Below, in pieces: positions 24,285 through 35,353 of a DNA stretch of 64,000 bases. The position numbers and the translations under genes are program-made. The stretch is from Allacma fusca (lineage: Eukaryota; Arthropoda; Collembola; Symphypleona; Sminthuridae), in the NCBI GenBank assembly GCA_947179485.1, contig OX359245.1:2399001-2463000 (forward strand), written 5' to 3'. Below the pieces are notes generated by a model that searched no databases, was not told where the DNA came from, and saw only the letters and a program-made list of their open reading frames with translations. The first letter of the stretch is position 1; each line of letters begins with the position of its first letter.

Positions 24285-24545
24285 ACAGCTTTGCAAGGGC
24301 CTTGCTCAAAATTACCAAACAGCCCTTGCAATCCAGTGTGTGGAAGACTGGCTATTGAAACCTCTTGTAGACTAAAGAAACTTATGGGAACGGCGTTTCA
24401 AGGGCCTTGTTCAAAATTACCAAACAGCCCTTGCAAGCCAGTGTGTGGGCGCTGGCTCTAGAAACGCATTGTAAAATTGAGCCTTTGAAAGGAACGGCTT
24501 TGCAAGGGTGTTTCTCAAAATAACCAAACAGCCTGTGAGTACCAG
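24285..24545. repeat. 104-bp satellite, minus orientation, right side of the giant element
   Basis: About two and a half monomers lie in inverted orientation relative to the left array, so satellite flanks the element in mirror image. This is reminiscent of Foldback/Galileo-type termini. Confidence 0.85.
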
Positions 24546-24816
24546 TTCTTATGAATCAGGATCTAAATAGTATGTCTAGATTTTAAGTGCGACTGCTGGT
24601 ACTGCAAGAAGTTGTTGGTTGTTTTGGACAGCTCGTATATGTTAAATTTTGTTCCATCTTGTTATATTTTATAATAGTATTTTAAGATATTATCTGCGGT
24701 ACTCGTTACCTTGGATGTTTACTTGTATTTTCGTTGTCTTTACATTTTTAGTAGTATCATTTTTATTTTTCTAATTTAATTTTGAAATTCATTAGTAAGC
24801 ATATTGGCAGAAGGAA

Positions 24817-24859
24817 TAGAATATATTTCTTCAGAGGCATTTCTTGCATTCATCGCTTC
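24817..24859. repeat. Right terminal inverted repeat of the giant element
   Basis: It ends in CATCGCTTC immediately before AATT (24860-24863) and pairs with 10965-11007. Confidence 0.75.
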
Positions 24860-25208
24860 AATTATGAATGCAGAAATTATCAACTTATAATTGCACTCAA
24901 ACACTAGTAATTCTTAGCAGAAAGAGGCTTTTAATTTTCAATGATAACTCTCAAGGGTTGTTTTGAAAATCAATTTAAATCAATAAAGCTTAAAATGTCA
25001 TAAAGAACTTTCTACATGGAAGCAATTTGTGGCCCAAAATTTCCTGAACTCTAATAGATTCACAATTTACCGCGTATCATTGTCCACTTTCCCTTAATTC
25101 AAATATGGATCGGAAAAATACATTTTGGACCATTCCACTCAAGTTTACGCTGAATGTTTTTTTATTTCTCCATCAGTTTTCCAATATTTAAGGGTAAGTT
25201 TTCGTTTA

Positions 25209-26056
25209 GGGATTGTGCACATATTACGTTTCATTTTTGGGGGAGGGAGGGGGTCTTGAAGCTGATGATTTAGTGTATACCAAGGGGGGTGGGGGTAATC
25301 TTGCTGATGACGTTTCACCGATTCTCACAAAAATGCAAGGAATGAACCCGGATAATTGTTAGACTCTAGTGTTTGTAGTAACAAACTTTTACCGCTGAAA
25401 GACCAGTGATACAATTTATAAACATACTCAAACCGTACATTAGTCCAAATGACTGAAAACCATGAGTATTCCGAAAACTCATGGCTTACGCAGGAATGGC
25501 TACAATATCACGTCCGTCAATTTCAGTTTCGCAAAAAATTTGTTATCATGATCGCAGTTGCTGTCGCCCTTGGCGATGCAACTTGGACAAAGTTTTAATA
25601 TCGAAATTTCTCCAGTTTCCGTTGCTGTTTAAGCAGGATATTTCTTCTATATTATATTGAGTTTTTATTTGCAACCCGGAAGATTCATCTGCCTACTTTG
25701 GCGGTTTGTGGCAACATGTCATGGTAAATGTCTGGAAATTATCCTATCTCTACCATTGCCCCATTCAATCAATAATGAACTCATACGAGTTTTAGGTCTA
25801 TACAATGATCACTACAACTTTGAACGGTTTGGTCAAGTAGTTTCAGAGGAAAACTATCAGACATCACGGACAGCACTATCTTATAAGGGGGTTGACGCCG
25901 CCCTAAAAATGCAACGGATTAAACTTGTTTTTTGTCTTTGTTTTTGCATTGATGACGTTTACAGGGGGGGTCAAGGAATAATGACGTTAGGATGACGATA
26001 GGGGGGGTAGGGTCCAAAAATGTTGAAAAAATGAAACGTAATATGTGCACACTCCC
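25209..26056. mobile_element. PIF/Harbinger-like MITE in intron 1 of the astacin pseudogene
   Basis: The ends GGGATTGTGCACATATTACG and its near-perfect inverse run for about 30 bp, flanked by TTA at 25206-25208 and 26057-26059. The paralogous intron near 44407 lacks the element. A 3-bp TWA target and GGG ends fit PIF/Harbinger. A 112-codon open frame inside (25657-25995) has no recognised domain. Confidence 0.75.
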
Positions 26057-26955
26057 TTAATCAAATCACGATAAAATTCTCTACAGTTCTCTAAAACGGG
26101 GCTGCCCCCAAACTCATTTTCTCACCTCTCAAATTCAACTTTGCATTCACTACGTTCTCAAGCTGAAGCCCATGAATCATCAGCAGCTTCCGTAGGCCTG
26201 ACGTTCGGGCCCGCTACCATTAATATCTTACATATTAGGCACGTTAGTGTACCTATACATGTCCAGAATTTTATTAAATTACAAAGTAAGGAATTACCAT
26301 AACAAAATGTTTAGCGATAATAATATAGCGACTAGCGAACGCAAATTTCGAAAAAAAACGAGTAAAAATAGTGTCCACTCGTTTTACATGAATGCTAATG
26401 GGCGTAATACAAAAACAACTCTTCAGATTCAAGAGAAAAATAAACACTGAAATAAATGAGAATGTGTTGGAAAATTTTGGGCTCGTATGTTGGGAAAATA
26501 TAATGTACAAGGAAGGGCCTTGTAGCAAGCGTGTGCTGTATTTCTTCAAAAATAAATTATTTCAAAATAAAATTGATCAGAATATATGTATGTACATTCA
26601 TTTATATTTATATTAAATTTGGTCCTCCAGATATTCGACATACAGAGCTCGGACCTTTCTTTCAGGGCGACATCATAGGCCACCCTCTTAACAGAAACGG
26701 AATTCTCAATGAAATTTTCCGATGGGAGAAAGGGATCTATAAATTTCCCGTTTCCGACGACTATAGTAAGTTTAAATTGGAGAACCATCACAAATATTTA
26801 ACACTCAGTTCTCATATTTTTTTAGGCTTGTCATGTGAAATTTTGAGTGTTATGGCATGTGGAGCAGTCCATGAAATGCCTTGCTAAGTTTTAATCCAGA
26901 TTGATGCAGAGTATTTAAAAAAAATCATCGCTACGCGATAATTTGAGGCTTCGCG

Positions 26956-27341
26956 TAGGGTGGCGTCAGCCGCGGCCGTCAAAGTAGGAAAAATGTTCGT
27001 TTTTTTTCGAAATTTCAGAATTCTTTTCGAAAAAACTATCGGGCCGATTTCAACCAAATAAACAGTGTCCATTACTTTTTACATAAGCAATATTCGCAAA
27101 AAGTTTCATTGAAATCGATTCAGTAGTTTTAGAGATAACAATCATTTGAAATAAAGTCCAAAATTTCAAGAATTTTTTTCGAAAAAATTATCGTTATATC
27201 CTTATACTTTTGATACATTTAATGCCCATAAAACATTTCATAGAAATCGGTTTAGTAGTTTATGCGTAATCGTGCGGAGGGACACACGGACGTACGGACG
27301 TACGGACAAGGCTATTTTACTAAGGGGCTGACGCCACCCTA
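26956..27341. mobile_element. MITE, TAGGGTGG-end family, copy 2
   Basis: Ends TAGGGTGGCGTCAGCC and GGCTGACGCCACCCTA form a perfect inverted pair. It lies in intron 2 of the astacin pseudogene, and the intact paralogue lacks it there. Confidence 0.7.
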
Positions 27342-27469
27342 AAAATTGTGCAGTAAAATTCTGTTTGCAATTTTATATACATCGGGCTATGAGAATGTAA
27401 AATAAATGATGTAGAACTGAGAACTAAAAATAATTTCTCTGATGTTTGTAGGCTTTAACGAAATGATGC

Positions 27470-27990
27470 CAGAGATGTTCAAATTATTTTCCCTTCCTTC
27501 AATCCTTCGAATGCAAAAAAATGGATTCATTTCCTTCCTTCATACCTCTTCAGATTGAAGGCTTGGAAACAAAATTCCTTCCTTCACCCTTCCTTCGAAA
27601 TTGTTTTATGGCGATCCTTCCTTAAGCCTTCAGTAATATTCTTCCCTCACCAAATTCCGAGACAATAAAGTCAAGATACGAAAATTACAGTACCCGCCAG
27701 AAACCGTCTTTCCATCGTATTATATGTATCCTGGTACGTTACATGTGAATGAAAGCGCGTATTGACAGCGTTAGAGTTAGTCATGAAAGGTACATTCGGC
27801 GCGCGAAGGGTGATTGGGAAGCACCCTTCCGTCAACTTCAATTTTTTCATTAATGGGCTGAAGCCTTACTTGTTCCTTCGTAATTTTTTTCACCCTTCCT
27901 TCCCTTCCCTTCATTTCTTTCGAAACAAGCGCATCCTTCCCTGAAGGAAGGCTTCTTTGAAGGGTACCCGTCGACGGGTGAACATCTCTG
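27470..27990. mobile_element. Non-autonomous hAT-like element, CTTCCTTC-motif family, in an exon
   Basis: Ends are CAGAGATGTTCA and its inverse. The 8-bp duplication AATGATGC lies at 27462-27469 and 27991-27998; the intact paralogue has one copy at 45212-45219. The interior is dominated by 'ccttcc' motifs. Confidence 0.88.
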
Positions 27991-28284
27991 AATGATGCTG
28001 ATCTATCAAGCTATTTTGGAAGTCAGTACGAGAACTTGCCTCTCAGTGTATGAATTACTTGAGACGAATTGGTTCGACAGTCACGCGTACTACACTCCAA
28101 TTGAAAACTACTGCGCTTCTGCGGTTGGCTGTGTAGGTATGCGACAAGATATACATTTGGGCATTGGCTGCTTCTCTTTTGGTCATGTGACTCCAACACA
28201 AGAGACGCTTCACGCCCTTGGGTTTTACCACGAGCAGTGTAGACAGGACCGAGACGAATACATTTTGCTTATGATTATGCTTAT

Positions 28285-29370
28285 TAGGGATGCCAAATAC
28301 GATAATGCCGAGACGATATTCTCGGAAATATCGCCATTTTACCACCGATATAACTTGCGATAAAAATCGCCAAATATGTCGAGAATATCGGTGTCTCGCA
28401 AATATCAATTTCCATACATTGGGCCTGTTTCTGATGTGCCATTGGTCGCGCAGTTAAATGAGAATAATACCAAGGGAATCTAAATGGCATACAAGCAATA
28501 CTGGCTTAAGCAGCGCTGCCGTACAAGCTCCTTCACTAGAAACATTCTTTGTATGCAAATTTCATGTATATAGTATGCACAACTGCACATTTGTATTACC
28601 GCCATCAACAATAATTGTGCGTGCAGTCGTCCTCATTTCATTTCTCTCCGACGCATTTTCGGTTTAATAATGTATTTTAATGAAACAACAATCGTTTATA
28701 ATAGTTAGTGAAGGCGAGCGGAATCGATGGAGGGGGTAAAAGAAAGAATTAAAAAACTGATTAGATCTCATGAACAAAGTTTATAATACGAAGGATTACA
28801 GAGGACCTCGCTCAGGTTTGGGAATATTTTCTGGTAAGAAAAGATTGATTTAAGGCTTTGTGTAAACTGTGTGAAACAGATCTAGCACTTATATCAACTA
28901 CGGAAAATAATATTTCCGGTATGAAATACCAACTCAAAGCAGTGCGTAGTGTCAAATTAGGTTAAGAGTCACCGAATTCGGTTGTTCAAGATTTGTACGT
29001 GTGTCAGAAGATGCCGACTTGGATGACAATGTTAGTTTCGTCACCGCACAATCTGACTAGGAGGATTGCTCGGATTTGTTCTTTGACGCAGAGGATTAAT
29101 TTGTTACTTTATATGAAAGTAATCTTTCATAAGCTTGCAGTAAGCTTCCTTATAACCTGGAGTTTTCGTAAATTTATTGCTGACTGTATTGTTCTGATAT
29201 AAATTTAGTTGAATTACTTTTAAATCATTGCGTTATAAATTTCCCTAGCTTATCTAGTTTTAATAAAGGTAAGGTCCGATATATCGCCGATAGGCGATAT
29301 ATCGTAAAATGGGATTTACCCGAGAACGATAATTGCGATATGAGATGAATGGCAATAACTGGCATCCCTA
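28285..29370. mobile_element. Non-autonomous hAT-like element, CGATAT-motif family
   Basis: Ends are TAGGGATGCCA and its inverse. The 8-bp duplication ATGCTTAT lies at 28277-28284 and 29371-29378. Both margins are rich in 'cgatattctcgg' and 'cgatatatcgccgata'. The interior has short frames only. Confidence 0.87.
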
Positions 29371-29720
29371 ATGCTTATCATTAATTTTCAAATATTTGTG
29401 TTTATGAGAGATAAGAAGGCAGGGATTTGTTTTAAAAATGACTGACATAACTTTTCCAATTCAAATTGCTTATTGGCTATGCCTTTTTAAATAAATTGTA
29501 AGATCTCACACAGGATTTTATTCCGATCCCGAATAGGACATACGAAGTTTAAAGATTTCTCTGAAGCTTTGAGCGTTTGACAATTAATACCTCGGATATA
29601 CAATTTCTATCCAAAAGGCAGAGGCGAAGAATTGAAAAATAAATCGGGTAATTATTTCAATACGAACATATTATAGTGAACACTCATATTGAACGACCCC
29701 TAATTCGCTCCAAGTTATTG
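29371..29720 (+). pseudogene. Crystallin-like gene fragment (intron 2 to start of exon 4)
   Basis: The stretch matches 50540-50900 closely, including 'ccaaaaggcagaggcgaagaattgaaaaataaatcggg', which in the second copy reads as the start of the long crystallin-like exon (G-K-Y-E-N-Y-x-F). It is joined on the left, across the hAT at 28285-29370, to the truncated astacin exon. No intact reading frame remains. Confidence 0.6.
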
Positions 29721-30755
29721 ATTTGAATGTAATTGTGACGTAATGCCATTTTTACACAAATTATTGCGCCTTTGCGGAAAGTGGTACAAAGAAACAGGTA
29801 TAGTCATACTCATGAGCCCTTATTTGGGTCCGTTAAGGAGTCTCAAACATTTTACGCATAATTTATAATTTATCTCAGATTTTGGAATTGTTTGTTAATT
29901 TATATTCTGAACATTTGTTGTCGGCAATACGGTAAAAACGAAACACATGGTTTGTAAAGTAGCAGTTGAAAAGTTGACTTAGTAAATGTCTTCGTTTTTC
30001 ATGGTTTTTAAATAAACACCCGCAAGACATCAATCCTTATTCTTATTTATCATAAACTCAAAATCAGAGCTTAAGTTAACTGTTTGAAATTACGTCCACA
30101 TTAAATGGTGCAGAGGTTCAGGTTTCGAAGAGAGCTGCTTTCATGTATCAAGTAAACGTTGGGTCGGGTTCGGGTCAAGTTCGGATCAGTTACAAAAAAG
30201 TACCTGAGATTCGGATCAATTGCAGGTAGATCATAGATCCAGACCTGAAAGTACAGGTTGGGTTACGACCAAGTTCGGGTTTAAAAAATACACCTGCGCT
30301 CAATGTCAAGTACAACCCAGTAAACCAAAAACATCTGGCCCCGTAGTGGCTCGAGTATGTACAGCCATTATCGGCTTGATGTACGTTTTGTCCACGGGCT
30401 TTAATAGGCCGAAGCATGGTGACAGAATGAAGGCAACATAACGTAGCCACGAAGTTGCCAAGAAGGCAATTTTTGTCGCATCATTAATGGCTCAATGTGG
30501 GGTTTGTTCAGTTTGCCGTAATCCTTCTATTACAGGCCCAATTCGTGAAATATTGATGGTTGCCCTAATGTACCCATGCTTCATGAACGATAATTATTCC
30601 AGGTGCAATTGAAATAAAAAAAAATACATGTTTTTACCAAAAAAATAAATTGTAATTTTTATTTCTATATAAAGAAGTGATTCATGTTGACAATACTATT
30701 ATTAATAATTTTAAAATACTAGTAAAGAAAAATCAGACACGTACAAAATATACAT
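29721..30755. other. Spacer with a motif-rich patch (TTCGGGTC) near 30130-30330
   Basis: No gene is supported. The patch resembles the motif arrays at 8890-9380, but its ends were not resolved. The remainder is AT-rich. Confidence 0.4.
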
Positions 30756-33700
30756 TCAAGAGTGAGGACCATCACATGTCAGAGGAATAGTAATAAATGT
30801 TCCAATTACACTGGTGTAAGGGAGAGCAGCACATTTTTGTTTCAGTTCAGTAATTGGAATTACAAATTTTGGAGAATAGGTGAAACAATTAAAAATACCA
30901 AGCTGGTTACTATCTATCGGGCAGTCTTCGACAGGAAATACAACAAATTTTACACATTCAATTCTTCCATTTTCAATATCGCTCAATGATGTTACTCTAA
31001 TAATAAGAAAATCCTTTGTTAGGAAACAATTATCGCTTTCAAAAATATAAATTAACATTCCGTTGTATACATATTTTTGCTTCTTAGAAGCTTTAACAAA
31101 TCCATGTTTTTTAACCGCTATTTTATCCGTTAAAATTGAACTCTCACTAATCCTATTAGCTACTTGTTGCAAATAATTTTTATTAGATTTAACCATTCTT
31201 TTTATACATTGCATGTAATTTTCAAATGCAAATGCACTGAAACTATCTAGGTTCGAAATATTTGTTGCATCTGCAGCTAAATGAATCAAACTATGAACAT
31301 TATAAAAACAAATTCTGTTCCATAAAGAATTTTAGCGTCACTAAACAATCGTCGTAACAAATTATTGCAACATTATTTTGAACTATCTCGTGAGCTTTAC
31401 TACCAACTAGCAGAAAACTTCCTGCATGCAAAAGTAGAAAATGGTGATACAAATAATCGGGCAAAATATTTTTTAATACCACGATACCAGAATACAGCAA
31501 AAATGAACGAAACTCAGAAGCCTTGAATCGGTCTAATTCCGTCAATGATTTTGGCTTTCGTGCAAATTCGGATGGTACGAATGTATAGAGTTTCTTTAAG
31601 TTAATGGATATTGATTCAATGTCTCTGCTTCTCAAACGTACTTTTAATGACCCTTTGGTCCATGCTAGAAGCATCTTCCGCATAACTCCCAAGCAGACTA
31701 GATGCATATAGTCGAGTGGAAACTGAGATATCATTCATACAAAGGACGTTAGTGGAGATAATCCGGTGTGATGTTCAATCTGAGAACGCGTGTAAAATCT
31801 TTCATCAGTTCGGAGTCTGCTATCCATTTCTGGGTATATTATTCTATTTTGAAACCAATCGCCCTCTTGTTCACATTTTTCACAACCAAAATAGGCATTG
31901 TATGGTTTACAACACTTCAAAAAAACTACGGGCTGGGGCATCAGCAGTAAAATGACCTGGGTTGGCCAATTGAAAATGCCATGGCATTTTGGGCATTTAG
32001 CCTGCCGAAAATGCCCGGGCATTTTCGGCATTTTCAATTCATGGCATTTTCGGCATCTATGGCATTTTCGGCATTTTTGGCATAATCCGCGTAGGGCAGG
32101 CATTTTGGGCATATTCAATCATTTCTTGGGATACTTCTGCCTGGACTTTTCTATTATTTTTTCAGCGAGGTAAATTTCGATACATTTTTTGTTTGAATCA
32201 ATGCAAATATCTTTATAAATGCATACCCGAAATTTCATTATTGTAGCGTGTCGCGTGTCTTGATTCACTATACTAACATTTGTATTATCATTATTTTAAA
32301 TCTCATTCTATTTTCTTAATTTTCACTTGAGATTTAATCAGGATACCTCGAATCAATGACAATATTCAGCTTCATTGGTCAGACATCGGTGAAAATAAAA
32401 TGTTGTGTAATTACTTTCATAACAAGCAGTTGGATTATACCATGAAGTGGCGTGCTCGCATGCAAGTTTAAAAGTCCAAGTGGAGGTTAAACGGGAATTA
32501 TCCAAATTTATTACCAAAACGTGTATTGCTCTGGACATCGATGTGACCAAAGAAATCGATTTAAGCTCACAAGAATCAGCGTTGGTGAAATAATTCTCAA
32601 CAAAGCCAGAACCGAGTTCATCAAAACAAATTATACATGATTATCATGTGTATAAAATATCACTGCATTCCCTGAATTGGAAAAAAATATTTTAGATGAC
32701 GAAAATTATAGTTTTACTTTTCACGAGTTCGAAGCTGAGTTGATGTTGAGGATATTGTTGAATTAGATTAACAATACACAGGGGAAGAAACGATGTAGGA
32801 ATACTAATAGTTTAAAAACTGCGAAGCTTTTGATTAATTAATTCATAAAAATGTATATTTTTAAATGAAGTTTGACATTTAAAACAATCTGGTCTCTAAA
32901 AAAGAACGGCAAATAATGATTGTTTACAAAAAAAATCGAAAATGCCCAAAATGCCTGCCGAAAATGCCCAAAATGCCTGGCATTTTGAAACTAGGGCATT
33001 TTCGGCATTTTCAGGGCATTTTTGGCATTTTCAGGGCATTTTCAAGCGGGCAGGCATAAAACCGAGGGCATTTTTATTTGGCCAACCCTGAAAATGACTA
33101 ATCTGAAATGTGTATTTGATACCGTTCACAGAAATTCCGTTTGAGATAAGCTCACAGCATTCGAAAACAAATTTTTCTAAATATTGATTTAAATCCTGTG
33201 GTTTTGATTTTCCGGGAAATAACCCTATAATAAATGGCTTTTGACATACCGTTTGATTTACCATTCCAAGCAATGGCCATTGTTGCTGGTTACTACTTTT
33301 ACAAATATTAACTCCGTCGCAGCCTACGGTTAGGGAAACCAAATGGATACAATTATGATTTTTTAAGTATGGTATGTTAACGTGGACAATACCTGTAGAA
33401 ATCTTGGATTTAACGTTAACCTCAATGCCAAAATAGCAAAATTCCCCGCGTCCTAATTTTTCTATTTCAATGTGCCTGGGAGTTTTTCACAGAGTCCTGG
33501 TGCACATTGGCAAGACGTTATTTAAGTAAGGGTTCAGGATTTTCAACAATTCATCCGATAAACTGTGAGCAATACTGTTTCTACATACCCACACTGCTAA
33601 CTTGGTATTTAGATCTACAAGGGAATTTTCAAGGACATCATCACTAGATGAACTACGACTATTTTCATGGTCTGATTCCGTACAGCTTTCGGAAACATGA

Positions 33701-33888
33701 GGTTGAATTACATTAATATTTTCTAAACTAACATCATTAGGCTCTAATGCTTCAACAGGTATACTGGGTACGTGGTTGTAATTATTAACAAAGTTATAAA
33801 TGCCTTCTCCACTAAAATTTCTTATGGTGCTTAAATGATTATTAACTAATAGCGTTTCCCTACGACGCTTAGTTCTTAAAGAGGACAT
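30756..33888 (-). pseudogene. Tnp2/EnSpm-like transposase, frameshifted and split by a hAT
   Basis: Read from 33888 leftward, the pieces are a basic N-terminus (S-S-L-R-T-K-R-R-R), then G-C-D-G-V-N-I-C-K-S-S-N, K-P-F-I-I-G-L-F-P-G-K-S-K-P, then beyond the hAT D-A-P-A-R-S-F and Y-F-G-C-E-K-C, then D-Y-M-H-L-V-C-L-G-V, and N-V-H-S-L-I-H-L-A. I recall this order from a widespread animal transposase family related to plant Tnp2 (CACTA/EnSpm). Frame breaks occur near 33480, in the A7 run at 31919-31925 and in the A5 run at 31304-31308. Removing the hAT and one target copy restores the frame at S-H-F-T-A-D. It starts 16 nt after the DUF4806-like gene. Element ends were not found. It is defective as it stands. 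Confidence 0.72.
31957..33090. mobile_element. Non-autonomous hAT-like element, GGCATTTTCGGCATTTT-motif family, nested
   Basis: Ends are CTGGGTTGGCCAA and the inverse of CAGGGTTGGCCAA. The 8-bp duplication AAAATGAC lies at 31949-31956 and 33091-33098, inside a transposase codon run. The margins are arrays of 'ggcattttcggcatttt' and the middle is unique AT-rich DNA. A partial relative lies at 47960-48055. Confidence 0.88.
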
Positions 33889-33904
33889 AACAAGTGACGT
33901 AAAA

Positions 33905-35353
33905 TCAATTTTTCTCAGAATCTTGATGTTTGTCTAAAGACGTCTTGTACCGATCAGCCCGACCTCCGTGACGATCGCCTGCACCAAGGAGCCATTTTTG
34001 AATCAGTTTTTCAACTTCGTGCTCACTCGGACAAGACGATTCGCTGCTCTTCCTAACAGCAGCTGCTTTCTAAAACAAAAAGTTGCTAAAACGCATACAA
34101 TGTATCAAGCGGTTACATAAGCAAAGACAATTATCATTAGACAATTATGCGACAAAACACGTACGTTCCTATAATACATTCCACAATCCCGTGGTCTTTA
34201 AATTTTACTTTGTCCCTGGTTCCAGTAAAGTTGCAATCTCTAGCCAGATCTCCTCCAATAGTTCGTCCAAATATTCGTGTAACGAAGTTGGCTGTGTCTA
34301 CGCCACCGATGCCTTTCAAATGCCGTATCTATATCAAGCAATGATTTCAAGTGAAAATATAGTCTACGCAAGCAATGCTAACTAATTATTTAAACAATAA
34401 TTATTGCATTTAAAAATGCCGTACGTGATACTTATTAGTAAGTAATTGGCTCAAAAGCAGTACTTACAAATTTTAGTCTACTTTCCTGTGCTTGCAGCCA
34501 ATCATCTAAACGCTTAAATTCATCAGCATCTTTAACGGGCAACTTGATTGGTATGTCACCTTCCTTTAGAAGGTCAGCGTGGTTATTACCAGACACGACT
34601 CGAATAGTCTCGGCCACGTCCGAAGAAATCCTTATGAGATGAGTCAGCACAAGTTCTTGAAATCCTTTAAATACCTCAAAATTTAGTTAAGTACAATGCG
34701 CACCAATTTAATATATTGAATGTATTGTATTTATAGTTACAAACTTCTAGATTCAGCAGCAAATTGATCAAAGCGTGCAACAAGATTATCGATAGTAGAT
34801 TCAGAAAGACCAGTTTGAGCATTAAAAAGGTAAGGTTGATACATATGCATCGGATTTGGAATTTCAGCATAAGTTGTCTCCACTTCGTTCTCAATGGGTA
34901 TAATCAATGGCTGACCATCACCAATTTTATATTTATGAAACACATTGTTTCAATTTATGTCTGCATGGCGTGACTGATTTTTATCGAAAAACGTTAAAAA
35001 CTAAAAGGCCATAATATAGGAAGTAAAAATGCGGTTACCGGAGGATTGTGTGAAGCCTTCTGGAGGTTCTAACTCGTAAAGTGGTTCCAAATGTTGAAAT
35101 TCCTGAATAGGCTGCGAATTGTGAGCAATGTCTTCCCTTGAATTGACTAAAGCCCCATTTGAGAACCATGAAGCAGCTGAATGAGATAACTTAGAACCCG
35201 CAGTTCCTTGATTAACTAGACCTCTATAGTTGACTTCCTTTCGTTTCCGTAACCGCCGAACATGAGTTGTTTCTTCGCCCTCAGCTTCAGTTAGTTCAAC
35301 TTCGCTGTTTTCAATAGCCTTGTCTAAACCAGAGCTGGCTTGTGTGTATGTAT
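33905..35353 (-). CDS. DUF4806-like protein, partial at the N-terminus
   Basis: Likely exons on the minus strand are 35353-35039, about 34943-34743, 34664-34468, 34328-34172 and 34070-33905. Exon 1 is acidic then basic (R-R-L-R-K-R-K). The third has P-I-K-L-P-V-K-D-A-D-E-F-K-R-L-D-D-W-L, the fourth G-G-V-D-T-A-N-F-V-T-R-I-F with C-N-F-T-G, and the last E-V-E-K-L-I-Q-K-W-L-L then a G-G-R-A-D-R tail. That order matches the DUF4806 region as I remember it. The second exon's acceptor and the fourth exon's donor are uncertain, and the N-terminal exon (seen in the 47459-49537 paralogue) was not found. No internal stop was seen. Its link to a transposase suggests an accessory transposon protein. Confidence 0.6.

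Larger units (their letters stand above)
10965..24859 (+). mobile_element. Giant 13.9-kb DNA transposon with DUF7869-like transposase and satellite arrays
   Basis: The first 43 bp and the inverted last 43 bp agree at about 36 positions; both start GAAGCG and share AATGCAAGAA and TGCCTCTGAA. Weaker similarity seems to continue inward. AATT flanks both sides (10961-10964, 24860-24863). The paralogous locus joins the two flanks directly with one AATT at 44061-44064, so the whole block is one insertion. It holds a spliced transposase-like gene, 104-bp satellite arrays (plus orientation on the left, minus elsewhere), a nested Tigger-like MITE and several motif-rich repeats. A 4-bp duplication with a D-D-D enzyme recalls the Sola superfamily, but that link is my inference. 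Composite origin by later nested insertions is likely for part of its length. Confidence 0.75.
25105..28260 (+). pseudogene. Astacin-type metalloprotease pseudogene, copy 1
   Basis: Remnants of three of the four exons of the intact gene at 44306-45906 are present: 25105-25195 (out of frame by 2 nt), 26631-26765 (intact, 135 nt), and exon 3 starting at 27452, cut by a hAT element at 27470-27990 and resuming to about 28260. The zinc site reads Q-E-T-L-H-A-L-G-F-Y-H, so the first histidine ligand has become glutamine. After D-R-D-E-Y the sequence switches to crystallin-like intron sequence and exon 4 is absent. Introns 1 and 2 hold a Harbinger-like MITE and a TAGGGTGG MITE. It cannot encode an active protease. 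Confidence 0.85.

Noticed and set aside
27762-27944. 60-codon plus-strand frame
   Set aside because: It lies wholly within the CTTCCTTC-motif hAT-like element and is low complexity.
28055-28408. Minus-strand 117-codon frame
   Set aside because: Shadow of the astacin exon 3 on the other strand; the same shadow exists over the intact copy at 45279-45587.
31735-32118. Minus-strand 127-codon frame rich in M-P-K-M-P
   Set aside because: Its first half is the GGCATTTT-motif array of a hAT-like element read through; only the last half is transposase sequence.
31957-33090. Intron of the transposase gene
   Set aside because: The 8-bp direct repeats and inverted ends show a transposon insertion rather than a spliced intron.
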